Source: Gamsiella multidivaricata (taxonomy: Eukaryota; Mortierellomycota; Mortierellomycetes; Mortierellales; Mortierellaceae). Taken from it: 64,000 nt of DNA. Location: assembly GCF_025024155.1 (NCBI RefSeq), contig NW_026251800.1:62001-126000 (forward strand), given 5' to 3'. Both the position numbers and the translations under genes were made by a program. Position 1 is the stretch's first letter. Each line of letters opens with the position of its first letter. The notes under the pieces are model-generated. The model saw only the letters and a list, made by a program, of their open reading frames with translations, had not been told where the DNA came from and did no database searches. Positions 24,583 through 36,889 of the stretch are shown here, in pieces.

Positions 24583-27532
24583 CTATCGCGTAATTGTCAA
24601 AAAGCAAATCCCGCTCTTCGCTACCTCCACCGCCTCCTCCAGCTTCTTCTCATCCGCTTCCAAAAACCTCTCCTCCTCCGGAATCTCATCCAGGCTCTTC
24701 TTCTTACACAACTCCATAAAATGCTTCTGCCGCTGCTGCATCCTCGACACCTCCCGATGGTCCCCCTGTCCGCTCACCATAATCACCGCAGTTCTCGGCG
24801 GCAAACAATTAATAATCCGCTTTAAGCTCTCGTCAATCGATCGGATGCCCGATCGGACCTCTTCCTCAGAAGCCTGGATCTTATCTGCACTACTGATCTT
24901 CGACGCACGGCCCGTGTCGGCAAACTGACCCTCACTCAGGGACTGTTCAGGCGCCTTGCCATGGTTGATTTCAATATCTCGGAGACGTGCCCATACAAAA
25001 TGGTGCTTCTGGATCGCCTCCGGCAAAGCCTCTACCACGTCTTGATCACTTTTAGTCCGGATAGTCGTCGTAGCGTTCTGACCCGCAAACGAATCAGAGT
25101 CAATGAGAGCTGAGGTCCTGGGGCTGTTGAACCGATGAAGCCTTGAAAAGAGTGATTCCTGGTCCTGGACATATTCACCAAATCCTGGAGGCTTGGTTAG
25201 TTTCAACTTGATGAGATCCATACACGCGAGGGCATCCTCCGCAGAGTCGTGTCCACGTTCAATATTGGCCTGGATCTGACGTTGGAGCCATTTCTGGGCG
25301 AGCCATTTCAGACCGGGACGATATGGTGGGCCGCGTGTGTGGTGGAACACCAGACTCGTATCGATGATGAACGGATGGGCAAGCTATCAGAAGAATGAGG
25401 GTCAACCCATTAGTTTTTTTTTTTTTTTTTTTTTTTTTTGTTACCAGTATTGTCAAGGTATACCGGAGTGCAGGAAAGGACTTGTTACCTTTAGGACTTT
25501 CATATCGTTTTCAAGAGAGTGCCCAACAAGGATGGTGTTATAATCGATGATCTTTTTCAGTATCTTCTGAACATCAGCCAGCCGGGTAGTGACGCCTTCA
25601 AGACGCGAAGCTGTCATGCCAGAGTACTGCGTCAGGTAATCCAGAATGGGTTTCTTGGGCATCACAAGTTCATCGAATATGGGCTTTCCATTATGGTCAA
25701 TCAAGGTCACTCGCGTCAATTCTGGACCGTCCTCTGTCCTACACTGTTTTCATTGAGAATTGAAGCGAATTATAAGCATCAAGAGCACGTTAATACCCTA
25801 ATAATAAGACAATTATTGATGTCCACATCATAAATTAAATAAATCCAGGCGCGTACCATCTCACAATCCATGGCGATCATGGTCTTGGGAGGAGGCGTCA
25901 GTGTTGTCTTCTTCAGCTTTGGTGTCTCAATCCAGCCCTCTGCCAACTCAGGAGAGTCTGAGTCCAGATAACGAGGTATAGGGAAATTGCTTTCGCGCAA
26001 CTCATCTAGGGACATTATATAGTTTTCTGGCTTCATCTTCTTGTTTGTCTTTTGATCTATTTCTTTTTTTCCGAAATTGAAAAAAAAAAAGAAATTAGAT
26101 CCCTGGTAGAAGCGACGGGTAGGTCTGTATAGATACCAATACAGTGTGATCAGACCTTCAACTTACTCTTCTTCTCGTTCTCACGCTTGATCTTCTCCGA
26201 GTTACTCAATGGCACGTTCAGCAACGTGTTGGTCGGAGAAAAAATCCTATGCTTATCACCCGTCGCCGTGACAACATTCGCCTTCTCAAAATGCTCTTTC
26301 AAGTACTGGAATTCTGAAACAGGTCCTCCGTACTTCTCGACGCGGTCGATCCATGCAATGGGCCTGTGTGCATCGGGCGACTTGAGGTTGACATGGAACA
26401 GAGTTGGATCGAGACCAGAGATGTAGAGCAAAAGGACCTTGTCAATCCTAAACTTATTCCGGACCTCAATCCAAGGTAATGAGGGCGTCTCAGTCAGGAC
26501 AAAGACTACGAGGTCGCGAAGGTCCTATTCAAGCAACCCATACAATTATGCGCGTCAGTCTGGTATTTTCCATAGTCAAGACCGTGTCAATGTACAAAGG
26601 TGCCATGGTTATAACAGCTCTCGGGGTCTATACCTTCAGAGTGAGCAAGTCGTGACCATCCTTGATCGTGAACGCTGGTTCTCCATCACCTTCGCTCTTC
26701 CTTTTAAGCTGCTTTTGCTTAGTCTTTAGCATCTTGCGCTCCTTCTTCGTCAGTCCGTTGGCATCGACTGTAGATGAAGAAGAAGGTGAAAAATGGTCAG
26801 AGAGCCTTAGTTGTTGTTCATATTTTACTTTGATACCATAGTGACTCCAATGACGTCAAATGACGGACCTGCAGGCGCGACGTGGGTCGCATTGGACCTG
26901 TTAGAGTTGTCCAAATCACCGAAATTGGCGCTGACTGCCGTCCTTGCCACCACACTTGATATAACTGTTGTCGTACTGATCGTCTTTGATTCCACAACCT
27001 TGACCTGCTTCTCTGTCTTCTCCTTCTTATAGCTTTTGACATCCCTCTCATGATCCAGCGTCTTCTTTTCCTGCACCATAACCTCAACAATGGCCTTGGT
27101 AAGAGCCTGCGCTGCTGTAGTAATCGCAGGCATGATGTCCGCATCCATGTCGTTCGAATCTGCACATGGGCTTGAGGTGGCGCTTGAGTTAGGGCTCGGA
27201 ATATCATTGTCGGATGCTGACGATGATGTTCCTGATCGGTCTTTCTTTTGCCTCTTTTCCTTTTTATCCTTCTTTTCCTTGAGCATTTTCTTGTCCTTTT
27301 TGTCATTCTTCTCTTTCTTGGCCGTCTTTTTCTTTAAATGCTTCCTGTCGCTCTGGTTCATATCGTCCTTGTCCTTCTTGTCGTTCTTGGTCTTCTTGCT
27401 GGGTCGGTCCAAGTTCTGTCTGTGGCTGGCCTCATTTACCTCGTCACTGATGATGTTGCCCTTAGTCTTGGTTGCTAGTTTCCTGTCCATCCCTTCCTCC
27501 TTGGAGCGCTTTCGCTTCTTGTCGGCTCCCAT
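24583..27532 (-). CDS. REX1: RNA exonuclease, DEDDh family (Rex1/Rnh70 type)
   Basis: Multi-exon gene. The start is the ATG of 'MGADKKRKRSKEEGMDRK'. The first exon encodes a very Lys/Asp/Ser-rich nuclear-type N-terminus. A middle exon contains 'FVLTETPSLPWIEVRNKF'. The exonuclease domain has Exo I 'IAMDCEM', where Asp and Glu bind metal, split from 'LTRVTLIDHNGKPIFDELV' by an intron. Exo II is 'ILVGHSLENDMKVLK', and Exo III is 'HDSAEDALACMDLIKLKL' with the catalytic His and Asp. 'YLTQYSGMTASRLEGV' is typical of Rex1. In yeast the enzyme trims 3' ends of 5S rRNA, some tRNAs and snoRNAs in the nucleus. The C-terminal third, after the exonuclease domain, is helical and charged. One intron holds a 26-nt A-run in the sense strand (T on plus, 25414-25439). 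Confidence 0.92.
25414..25439. repeat. 26-nt homopolymer T run inside REX1 intron
   Basis: An uninterrupted T run on the plus strand (A in sense), placed between donor and a CTAATG branch-like sequence. It is the opposite polarity to the DUS3 run, so a polypyrimidine-tract role does not explain it. Confidence 0.9.
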
Positions 27533-27756
27533 GATGTGTCAAAGCAAGATAAAGGGGTCGGCAGTAGCGAAGTGGCCTTCACAAAAAAAAAAAAAAAAAA
27601 AAGGGAGAATCTGTTTACAAAACCTTAATTTGTGACCATCATTGATTTGGTGGCAACAAATGAATTCAATCGACCAACTGCCAGTCGAATCGTAGACTGA
27701 TATAAATGATATAAAAAAAAATAAGTTCTTTATGCATGTTGCTCTATGCTCTACGT

Positions 27757-30700
27757 TCACACGGCACGCTTTTTGTTCTCAGCGCTTCGGACCATCTCCA
27801 ACAGGACCTCGAGCTCTCCAGACCTCTCGCACATCTCTCTAAAGTGCGTCTTCCTGCCATTGCTATCGTCCAGCAGATTTGCAGGCGTGTCGTACTCCAA
27901 CACCTTGCCATGATCCAGCACCAATACCTTATCGTATAAAATAATCGTGTTCAACCGGTGCGCAATGCAGATCACTGTCGAGTTCTCAAATTCCTGCTGG
28001 ATTGCCGACTGAATCGCCTTATCCGTTGCAAAGTCCACCGAAGCTGTCGCTTCATCCATCACAATGATCTTTGAGTTCCTTAACAACGCACGCGCCATGC
28101 ATAGCAGTTGACGCTGTCCCTGCGAAAAGTTTGATCCACCTTCGCTGACAGGGTTGTCAAGGCTCGAAAATGAGACATGTGTCTTGCCACCAGTCATACC
28201 TGCCGCTGTCGAGGGTCCTGCGGCTGTGGGGGATGATGTCGATGCATTGTTGGAATCGTCGCCGTCGTGGACACTCACAGCGGAAGAATCCTGACCAGAA
28301 CCAACCAAATGCACGCGCTGAAGGGCCTCCCAGAGTTCGCTATCGACATGGTCGCTGAATGGGTCCAGATTGGAGCGGATGGTGCCTGTGAAGAGCATGG
28401 GATCCTGAGGAATAATAGTGAGGCGGGATCGTAGATCGTCCAGTCCAATATCGCAGATATTGATGCCGTCGACATGAATGCTGCCGCCGACGGGCTCTAC
28501 GAATCGGAATAATGACAGCGCCAGCGTACTCTTTCCAGATCCAGTTCTGTAGACGAGAAGAAAAAGCTGTTAGTATCCGGAAAATGGCAAGTAGCAAAGT
28601 AATGATAGATCCCTTATATAAGTCTGGCAACAAACCTTCCAACCACACCAATTTTCTGGCGCGACTCAACTGTGAAGGAGATACCTCTCAGGACCGTCTC
28701 AAGTTCAGGAGCATACTTCATCTCCAGATCCTTAACTTCAATGCTTCCTCCAGTAGGCCAGGCAGCAGGAGGCCTGCGTCCTTCAATCACAGCTGGAGGC
28801 TCCTGAGCCATGACGGTATACTCTGTGATACGCTCGATCGAGTTCAGCTCCATCTCAATCTGAGTGTACTCGCGCACCAAAAAGTTAACCAACGCCACGA
28901 ACTCCAATGCATATGTCAATGCCAAACCAGCTGTTCCTGCATCGATACCGATCGGGTTCATGAGAATAAAAATACCAGACGACAACGCGACAAGTGCTCC
29001 AATGGAATCCGAGCGAACTGAGAGCCAGCGGTTTGCAATCCAGAGGAAATAGAAAGGACGATTGCTGTCATCCAACTTGGTCAACAGATCGCCCATGAAC
29101 CGGCTCTGTTCGCTAAAGGCGCGAATGGTCGCAACACCAGCGAGCGTCTCTCCAAACGTTGAATAGATGGGCGACCGAGAAACAGAATGCAAACGCTTGA
29201 GCTCACGAGATGAGCTGATGTACTTCTTGCCCACAGAAAGGTATGCGACTGAGATCAAGGCTGCCACAACAACGAATAGAGGGGTAATGTAGGCCAAGAC
29301 GATGATGATAGAGCTAGCTGACATGATAAGCTGCAAGAGCTGCGAGCAGTTGCCGGCAATCGATCCATCAACGGTCTCGAAATCGTTCGAGAATCGGTTC
29401 ATGATACGGCCAACGGGTGTGGTGTCGAAGAATCGAAGAGGGGCACGGACCACAGACATGAGCAGCTTCCTGTACAACGACCTGGCGGCGCGGAGAGAGC
29501 CATAAAGCACAATCACGGTCTGCATGATGTGGGCCAAACTGGCGCCGATCGAGATCATAGCATAGATAAACAGGTAGTAGTCGGTGCTGTGCTTTTCAGG
29601 AATGCCCATAATATACTCAGAACCTAAGCCCATTGTCAAAAGTGACTTGTTGGTGACAGACTGAGCAGGGTCATAAAGACTTGGCTGGGTTTGGTAGCCC
29701 TGCGAGTCTGAGTAGATGGCAGAAGAGGCGAGGTGCGAAGTGGAGAAGCCCAAGACGGAATAAATGTTCGAGAACATGAACTTGACCAAAGCAGGTGCGT
29801 AAGAGTTAGCCCACTCACGCACCCAAAGCGATTCAGAGACCTCGACCATGCGTGTGATAACAAATGCGACCATGAGAATGAACCAAAAGGCGATACCTCC
29901 TGCAGCGGATGCATAGACCTTGTAGATCGACCACTTGACACGACCCTCCTCGCGTGTCTCATCCAGAACTAACTTTCTGGCATCCTTGGCAGGTGCGACG
30001 GGCTGTTGTGTATCCTTGAGGTCCTTGGCGATCGACTTTCTTCGCACAGGCTTAGGTGTATTGGCGATGGCTGAGGAGGATCCAAGGTCGTTTTCGTTGA
30101 CAGTATCGGCGTCCGATGAATCTGCGCTCTGTTCCTCGTCCTCGTCCAACACAAGCGACAGCGATCCTTGCTCACGAAGATGCTGGACGGATCCTTGAAC
30201 TACGATCTCTCCATTGTTAACCAAAACGACGTGCTTGGCGGTCGAGATGCAGAGTCGAACATGATGCGTGACAAGAATGCAGGTCCGGTTCTTCATGATC
30301 GGTCCAATCAAGCATTTCTCATGGATATGTTCCGCAGTGTGAGCGTCAACAGCTGAGAGACAGTCGTCCAGAAGAACATGGCGGGATCGAGAATAGATAG
30401 CGCGGGCTAAGGAGACACGCTGCTTCTGACCACCAGAGAGAGTGATGCCCTTCTCCCCAATCTCAGTCTGGTCACCATCCTCCAGGATCTCGAGATCGCG
30501 CTTCAAGGCGCAGACCTCAATAACTTGATTGTATCGTTCCTCCTCGTAGACACTTCCAAACAGAATGTTATCACGAATGGAGGCATTCTGCAGCCAAGCC
30601 TGTTGAGACACATATGCAACGCCGTCGTTCAGCAATCCAGTTTCGGGATCGAACTCCTTGGATCCATCGAGAGGTCGTCTGGGCAGGTAGATTTCGCCTG

Positions 30701-33681
30701 AAAGGACATCCATCTCTCCCAACATTCCTAGCAACAATGACGTCTTTCCACCTCCGGTTGGTCCACAGACAATCGAGAGCTCGCCTACCGGAAACGCGAC
30801 CGTGATATTACGGAGAGTAAACGTATCTGTGTCCTCAGTGCGAGCCTCGGTAGCACCTGTAGCATTTGCTTCCGGTGTCTTGGCGCTTTCTGACGTCCAC
30901 CACTGAGCAGTCAACCCCTTCATACCAATCTGAGGAGAGTTTTCGCTCAGCTTCTGTCCATTAACAAAGACGTCCTTGATATTGGGCTCATCTAGATACT
31001 CTGCAATACGTCCCAAACTGACACTAGCGTTGGTGAGTGCCATATAGACGGCGGGAAGTCCATTTAGAGGGGCCTTCAGACGGGTGAACAGAACCATAGC
31101 CGTGAAAGCGACGGCAGGGGTAAACTCGCCCTTCTGAATCTTGGCATAGCAAAAGAAACTGGATAGGGTGACAAGAAGAGGCGATGAAAACCAAACCAAC
31201 TGGAACAGAATCGTGTTCTTATAGACTGTGCAAAAAAGAAACGGGGTTAGTTGTTCAGTTTCTGTTTTCAGCAAATACAACTACACTTCAATGCAACTGC
31301 TTACCATTGACCAATTTCTTGAGCTCAATCTCTCGTGCCTTCAAAACCTTCTCACTAAACGACAACTCCCAGGCGAAGAATTTGATCATACGGATTCCAG
31401 CAATCAGCTACAAAAAACATAGAAAAAAAATACACTCGGTTAGCCATACTCATTGGTGAACTAAATTGGACCTGGCGCTCTTCGTTCTATCCATATCCAC
31501 AACTTACCTCCCCCATCAAGGTGACGCGATCATCACGAGCACTCGAAAGCTCGCGTTGTCCCTTAGCATATCGTTTACGAACAGCCTTGTTAACGGGGAT
31601 AGTGATGACCAAGATAGACATGCCCACAAGTGAGCTCCATCCAATGAGATCGTAAAGTAGGTATGTTCCAAGGGCAATACCGATTGGTGACGAAACACCA
31701 ATGTGCCAAAAGTTGCACACGCCCGACACACGAACTGTATCTGTCGACATGAGGTTGACAACCTTGCCTGCGCTTGCAGGGGCATTGTCCTTGCCCTTGT
31801 CCTTGCCCTTTCCTTTGCCATCCTTATCCTTGCCATCGCTCTTTGTCTTTTTGCTGACAAGACCACTCATGTCGCGGCGGGTGAGGGTCTTTGCATAGAT
31901 CTCAGCGTTCAACAGAGCCATCATGGAGACGTTGATCTTGCGTCCCATATAGAACATCTGAGACTGGACTAAGGAGCGGGAGACTTGGGCCACAAAGATG
32001 AGGACGATGTAGAGATAGGCGACCTTGGGTGGGACAGTGGGATCATTGATGTAGCTGAGAAAAAGCTTGAGGAAGTAAGGAACTGAAAAATCGAGGCAGG
32101 TTGAGATGACTACGAAGGTGAACTGCCAGAAGAAGGAGACGGCGTTGAATATAAGAACGCGCTTAAGCAACGAGGCAGATTTTCTGTAGACGACAAAAGC
32201 GAATAGTACGAGTATTAGTCTGATGTGCTTTGATTTTCAGTCGAATGTTTATCCGGAGGGCACAAAAACCAAGATTTTTCTTTATCTTGCGCCTTGGATA
32301 GCCTCGTCCAGAAAAGGAGAATTGAATCCGAGGATATACGTGATATAAAGAAGGGAGAGAAACACATTGTTCATGGAAGCAGTTTCGTTACCTGACATTC
32401 TTGAACATCTGGAACTGGGACCAGACTGTCCTGGCCCGCAGCTGTGGAAGAAGTTCCGGTAGATCAGACAGATTAATGGTCTTTGTAGATCCAATCTTGA
32501 TCACACCGTTGAACCAAGAGAAGAACAGCCAGGACAGATACGAGGCATACGCTTCAGGACTCATCTCATGCTTGGCCTATACACACCACAGAAAGTACAT
32601 GCTTATTAGTTCAATCATTCTTTCAATAATAGCATAAGAGTCAGAGCACACTATTAATCCATCTTTTGACAGAACTCTCCCACCCAAGCTATTGCCAAGT
32701 TATTGCCAAGCTATTGTCAAGCGCATTGACGGTAACCAAAAAGGCAAGCATCCTCCATCCCGTCATGGCTCTCAAAAGGATAATCCATTCGCCTGCGCAT
32801 TTTTTTAAAATGTTTATCCAGCCTGTTGATGAACACTCAATTATCCCATCAGCGATAGACGCCGCAGTTTATATCTCCTCCATCAAAACTGCATAACGCA
32901 CAGGGAATCATGAAATGGACAGTTCTTCTTTTCCAGATGATCTCTTTTTGCAACATATCAGAACTTTGAGAAAGAAAACCACAAAACAACAAAGAAAAAA
33001 TGTACTTACAGATGAGTAGCCATATCCGTACCGATGGACAATGTCCAGATCCAGCTCCGCAGGCATCGTTAGCGCAACGATAAAGAGCACTAGGACCGTA
33101 GCAGCGACTCCGAAAAAGACCCACATGTCTGCAGAATAGTGACCAGAACCCTCAATGATGGAATCCAATCTGTTCCAGAGCTCGTAGAGCAGCACCGCCA
33201 ATGTGGTGGAATAGAACCATTGCAGAGGTTGGATGGCAAAGGTGTACCGTATCCTGTGGGTGATGACACCCATGAGCAACACGAGTGCAATAACCCATCC
33301 TGCAAGTGTCACTCCGGGCGCATAGAGCAACTCAAGCAGGGTGCGGTCGGACGAGTCGGACGATTCAAGTCCGAGCACAAGAGAGATCAGAACAAAGGCT
33401 GTTGGGATCAAAGATATCATAAAGAGGATAATGGAACGGATTTTGATCTCCTTAGCCTTGGGCTGGACATCGGTAGTTGTGTTTTCGGAAGGATCCTTGT
33501 TGCCGAGACGTGTGTAGTCGAACGTGGACTTGCGACGGGCGAGGTGAACAGCGGATGGAGGGGCTGCGGAGGGGTTGAGCTCAATGTTGGAGGACCTGGC
33601 GGCGATTGCGCAGATTGTCCCCGAGGCGAGAATGAATGCCATGGGGATAGCTACGAGGGCTTGCATCAGTAGGATGCCCAT
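27757..33681 (-). CDS. ABC transporter, subfamily C (MRP/Ycf1-like), full length
   Basis: Several exons from ATG at 33681 to the stop at 27757. The first exon encodes a TMD0-like bundle of membrane helices ('MGILLMQALVAIPMAFILA'). TMD1 follows ('FWQFTFVVISTCLDFSVPYF', about 32,120) with a lysine/glycine/aspartate-rich insert near 31,790-31,850. NBD1 has Walker A 'GPTGGGKTS' (about 30,750), signature 'LSGGQKQRVSLARA' and Walker B 'HVLLDDCLSAVD'. TMD2 lies at about 29,950-28,870. NBD2 has 'TGSGKSTLAL' (about 28,530), signature 'FSQGQRQLLCMARA' and 'IIVMDEATASVD'. NBD1 has Asp-Asp rather than Asp-Glu after Walker B, the usual degenerate first site of ABCC proteins. The family exports glutathione conjugates and organic anions, often into the vacuole; the substrate here is unknown. 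A Ser/Thr/Asp-rich linker sits inside NBD2 between Q-loop and signature (about 28,180-28,290). Confidence 0.93.
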
Positions 33682-35229
33682 CGTGAAATACGGACTTGAG
33701 AGAGGATCAGCAGCGTGAGGAAAGAGAGGAGAGAATGGGGTGTGGTTGTGCTAGACGGTTGATGGCACTCTTCTCTTGGAATGGAAGAGAAGAGAGTCGC
33801 AAACCGCAGAGGTGCAGCAAGGTTGATATGCCACTGCATAGGATCAAGATTGCGGAAACGGGCAACCCAGATAGCTGTGTTATCCAATGTGCTCTGAGTA
33901 CGTTCAATCATGCTAGTTTCTGCAACACAGCGATAAAAAAATTTTACTGGCTCGCTCCTTTTTTTGGTGGCGCGTAAATGCATCACATTGATCGCAGAAC
34001 GCGCCTACTACGGGAACACGTCTATTGAGAGCGTTCATCGGAATTGTTTAACCAGCCTCTCTGAGATGCCTATGCTGATGTGCAGTTGCTCCATTCTGGA
34101 AGGCGCTTCAGTATCCATGCATCTTTTCTCAGAGGATCTCTACAATTGGCAAAGCGCTTCCAGATATGGACTTGCTGCCACCAGTTTTAAAGCCCTCGAT
34201 TCAAGATAACCATCAGCTCTTTTATCTCGCTCCGACTCCTGTGTCCATACTCTCTTCTAGCACGTAAAATGGTCGCCTTCTACTCAATTCAACGCCTGGC
34301 GGCCGTGATCCTTCCAGCCACTCCGCAAACAACGCGTCCGAACTTAGCCATCGGCTCTGGCTTATCTATACGACTGTGACTAGATTCAAGCCTATACACA
34401 TCAACCTCCGAAAGGGAAAGGTCAGTCTTTCAGGCCTGTGATCGATATATCCTCGCGCTTCTGAACCATTGCTTTAAAGAGTAGCTTGACTAGATAAAAG
34501 ATATTCCGGCGAAATGGTTGCATCTTTGCCTGTAGTGCTTTGCCCACCTCTGATATTCCTGTACCAGTGGTCCGAAAAAGCTCATTGGATCAGCCTCATA
34601 ATCTTCATGCTTGTGCTCATTGGAACTCATTGGCCAGCTTGATCTCGTATTCATCATCGCCAGTGCCGCCTGCTCACTTCACTTCTCCAGCCGTACTACC
34701 ATTCTATGAGCAGTGCTATCACCAAACAACTAGCCCAACAGATGATATGACCCTTTAGCCTGCAAGCGGCAGATCTAGTCAATGTAAACCCGCGCCATAT
34801 TCTCGATGGTCGCCAAAAGCTGTCCTATTCGATCAAATTGGCAAGCTTGTAGGCTATAGATAAGCTGATTGATATGAAATAATGTTTATAAGAGCCAGCT
34901 GGATACGAGCAATGGCTCATAGCGCTTGTCCAATCCCACCGAGAAAGCTTTTCTTTACCACAAAATCCTTGAGCTGAATATGTTGTCCAGAATGATGAAA
35001 TACAAGAAAAAGTGCAGGCAATTGCTCGTACACCAGTCTATCAAGTCTATCAAGTCTATCAAATCAAGCTTGTCGAAATTTTCAGTAGATGTGGTCGACA
35101 TATTGACAATACCATCTGGAGCACAATCGACATGCAAAGGCGATTCGGTATATTGGTCTTGATTGAGGTTTTTCGAAGAAAGGGGTTTGATGATGAATAG
35201 TTTTCTAGCCAGCATAAAGGACTTATCGC
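33682..35229. other. 1.5-kb intergenic region without recognisable genes
   Basis: This is the upstream flank of the ABC transporter and the left flank of the Harbinger element. Short frames (the longest about 90 codons) have no family signature. A small direct repeat of TCTATCAAG, three copies, lies at about 35,037-35,064. Nothing else stands out. Confidence 0.5.
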
Positions 35230-35232
35230 AGT

Positions 35233-35348
35233 CGCCGTCCTCAGTTCTTAGCGATTTGATTTCGATTTGATTTGCTTTCTGTGTTAAGGGGTGTTTTCGA
35301 CGCGGCGGTATCTTTTTTTTATGTTTTGTGTAACTTGGGAAGTGAAGC
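35233..35348 (+). repeat. Left terminal inverted repeat, element 1
   Basis: About 116 bp. The first 66 bases match the reverse complement of the right end without a visible mismatch. The match then continues with a few substitutions through the CGCGGCG and T-rich stretch to GTGTAACTTGGGAAGTGAA. It contains the direct motif GATTTGATTTC/GATTTGATTTG, a possible transposase or SANT-protein binding site. Confidence 0.88.
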
Positions 35349-35515
35349 GATATCAAATCCAAACCGTTTTACTCTCAGTTCTAAACACTCGATTTCGGGA
35401 AGGAGGATGGTTGGCACGTTGCAGTTTTGGTATACATGCTCTACCTTTCACACTCACCTTTCTTTCGCTCTCACCCTTCACTCTCCCTTCATTCGCACCT
35501 CACTTCATTCTCCTG

Positions 35516-36859
35516 ATGGCCCGCGGTCGTAATTTAGTTCGTCATCCGAGAACTCTCCGTGAACGAGCAATCGCCACAGCGAAATGGCTTGCGCTTTACG
35601 AACTTTTACAAGCTGCCGAGGACGAAACATACGAAATTTCTTTCAGATTTGTCGTCTTTGTTTGGCTCATTCGATACTTCCAAACGGCCCGTTACCTGAA
35701 TTTAAGATCATCGCTGAGTTTTTACAAGTCCACGGCTCATCGAGACATGGTCTTATCTGTGGGGTCGGATCGCATCTTCAAGAACGCATTCCGTATGACG
35801 ATGGTTCAGTTTAATTTCGTGGTTGATGCTATCAAGGACCACCCTCAATTCCAAAACAGGGGTAGAAAACCGCAGGCGTCCGTTGCTATTCAGCTCAAGG
35901 TCGCACTTCAACGACTTGCCCACGATGGATCCTTGGCCGGATACGAGTCCATTGGCCCTTCCATGGGCGTGTCCGTGGGCACAGCACATGAATACTACCA
36001 ACGATGTGTTCTGGCGCTGTGCGATAACGTCGAGCAGTTCATCACATGGCCGCACGCTGACAGGAAGACCCAGGTCAAGGCGCATTTTGCTCGAAAGGGC
36101 TTTCCTGACGCCGTTGGTATCGTAGATGGGACGATGTTTCCATTCGTCCGTGCGCCGACCTGGAATCGGGATTTATGGGCGACAAGGAAGAAGAACTTTG
36201 CCATGGGAGCTACTGGAGTGTGTGACCACCATGGTATCTTCATCGCCTTCACGACTGGTTATTATGGAAGTTGGCATGACTCCACAGCATATAGGACGAC
36301 CCCACCTTACCAACGAAAAAATCAGCACTTTTCAGATCAGGAGCATTTGCTAGGAGATGCGGCGTATAAGTCATCGCCTACTATGATGACAGGCTACCAC
36401 AGGATGCAACGACCTATCATCAATGCCCACAGATTCAACAAACGCCTGAACTCTGCTCGAGCAAGGATCGAACACGCGTTTGGAATGCTCAAAGGACGGT
36501 TCCCATCTCTCACGAATTTGCGACAGGTTATTCGTCAAGAAGAGGACGTCGACAAAGTGTGCAATCACGTCATGGCATGCGTCGTCGTGCACAATATCCT
36601 CACGATGCTTGATAAAGACGATGAAGAGCTAATGGATCTTGACGCGCAGAGGAATTTGGAAGAGTTGAGGCAAGAGCAGGAGCGGCCCGATGTCCAGGTA
36701 AACGGAGCGGTAGAAGAGGAAATACCAGCACCAGGAGAGGAAGTAGATGAAGAAATTGACTTTGAGGACTGGAGGGAGGTTGCGCGATATGATGCAGCAA
36801 TGAAGACTTGGGGAGATATCAAACGAGCACAGCGTAAGGCAATAATGTTTAGCGAGTGA
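35516..36859 (+). CDS. Harbinger DDE transposase (DDE_Tnp_4/HARBI1-like), element 1
   Basis: 447 aa without introns. The frame is open further upstream, but the ATG at 35516 ('MARGRNLVRHPRTLRERA') is preferred. The upstream part would be translated TIR and pyrimidine-rich leader. A helix-turn-helix-like region includes 'LQRLAHDGSLAGYESIG' and 'MGVSVGTAHEYYQR'. The catalytic triad is readable: first Asp in 'GIVDGTMFPF', second Asp in 'LLGDAAYKSSP', Glu in 'ARIEHAFGMLKGRFPSL'. 'GSWHDSTAYR' is a further family hallmark. The tail is acidic and Glu-rich. It should cut and rejoin the element ends, helped by the SANT protein. All catalytic positions are intact. Confidence 0.93.
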   Translation: MARGRNLVRHPRTLRERAIATAKWLALYELLQAAEDETYEISFRFVVFVWLIRYFQTARYLNLRSSLSFYKSTAHRDMVLSVGSDRIFKNAFRMTMVQFNFVVDAIKDHPQFQNRGRKPQASVAIQLKVALQRLAHDGSLAGYESIGPSMGVSVGTAHEYYQRCVLALCDNVEQFITWPHADRKTQVKAHFARKGFPDAVGIVDGTMFPFVRAPTWNRDLWATRKKNFAMGATGVCDHHGIFIAFTTGYYGSWHDSTAYRTTPPYQRKNQHFSDQEHLLGDAAYKSSPTMMTGYHRMQRPIINAHRFNKRLNSARARIEHAFGMLKGRFPSLTNLRQVIRQEEDVDKVCNHVMACVVVHNILTMLDKDDEELMDLDAQRNLEELRQEQERPDVQVNGAVEEEIPAPGEEVDEEIDFEDWREVARYDAAMKTWGDIKRAQRKAIMFSE

Positions 36860-36889
36860 ATATTTGAATAAAGAACTTATTGAAGTCTG

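Noticed and set aside
24287..24928. 213-codon plus-strand frame over the REX1 3' end
   Set aside because: Antisense to the confirmed REX1 coding sequence and passing through a poly-A run; a shadow frame.
35291..35515. N-terminal extension of the element-1 transposase
   Set aside because: It would translate the terminal inverted repeat and a pyrimidine-rich leader; the ATG at 35516 begins the conserved-looking protein.
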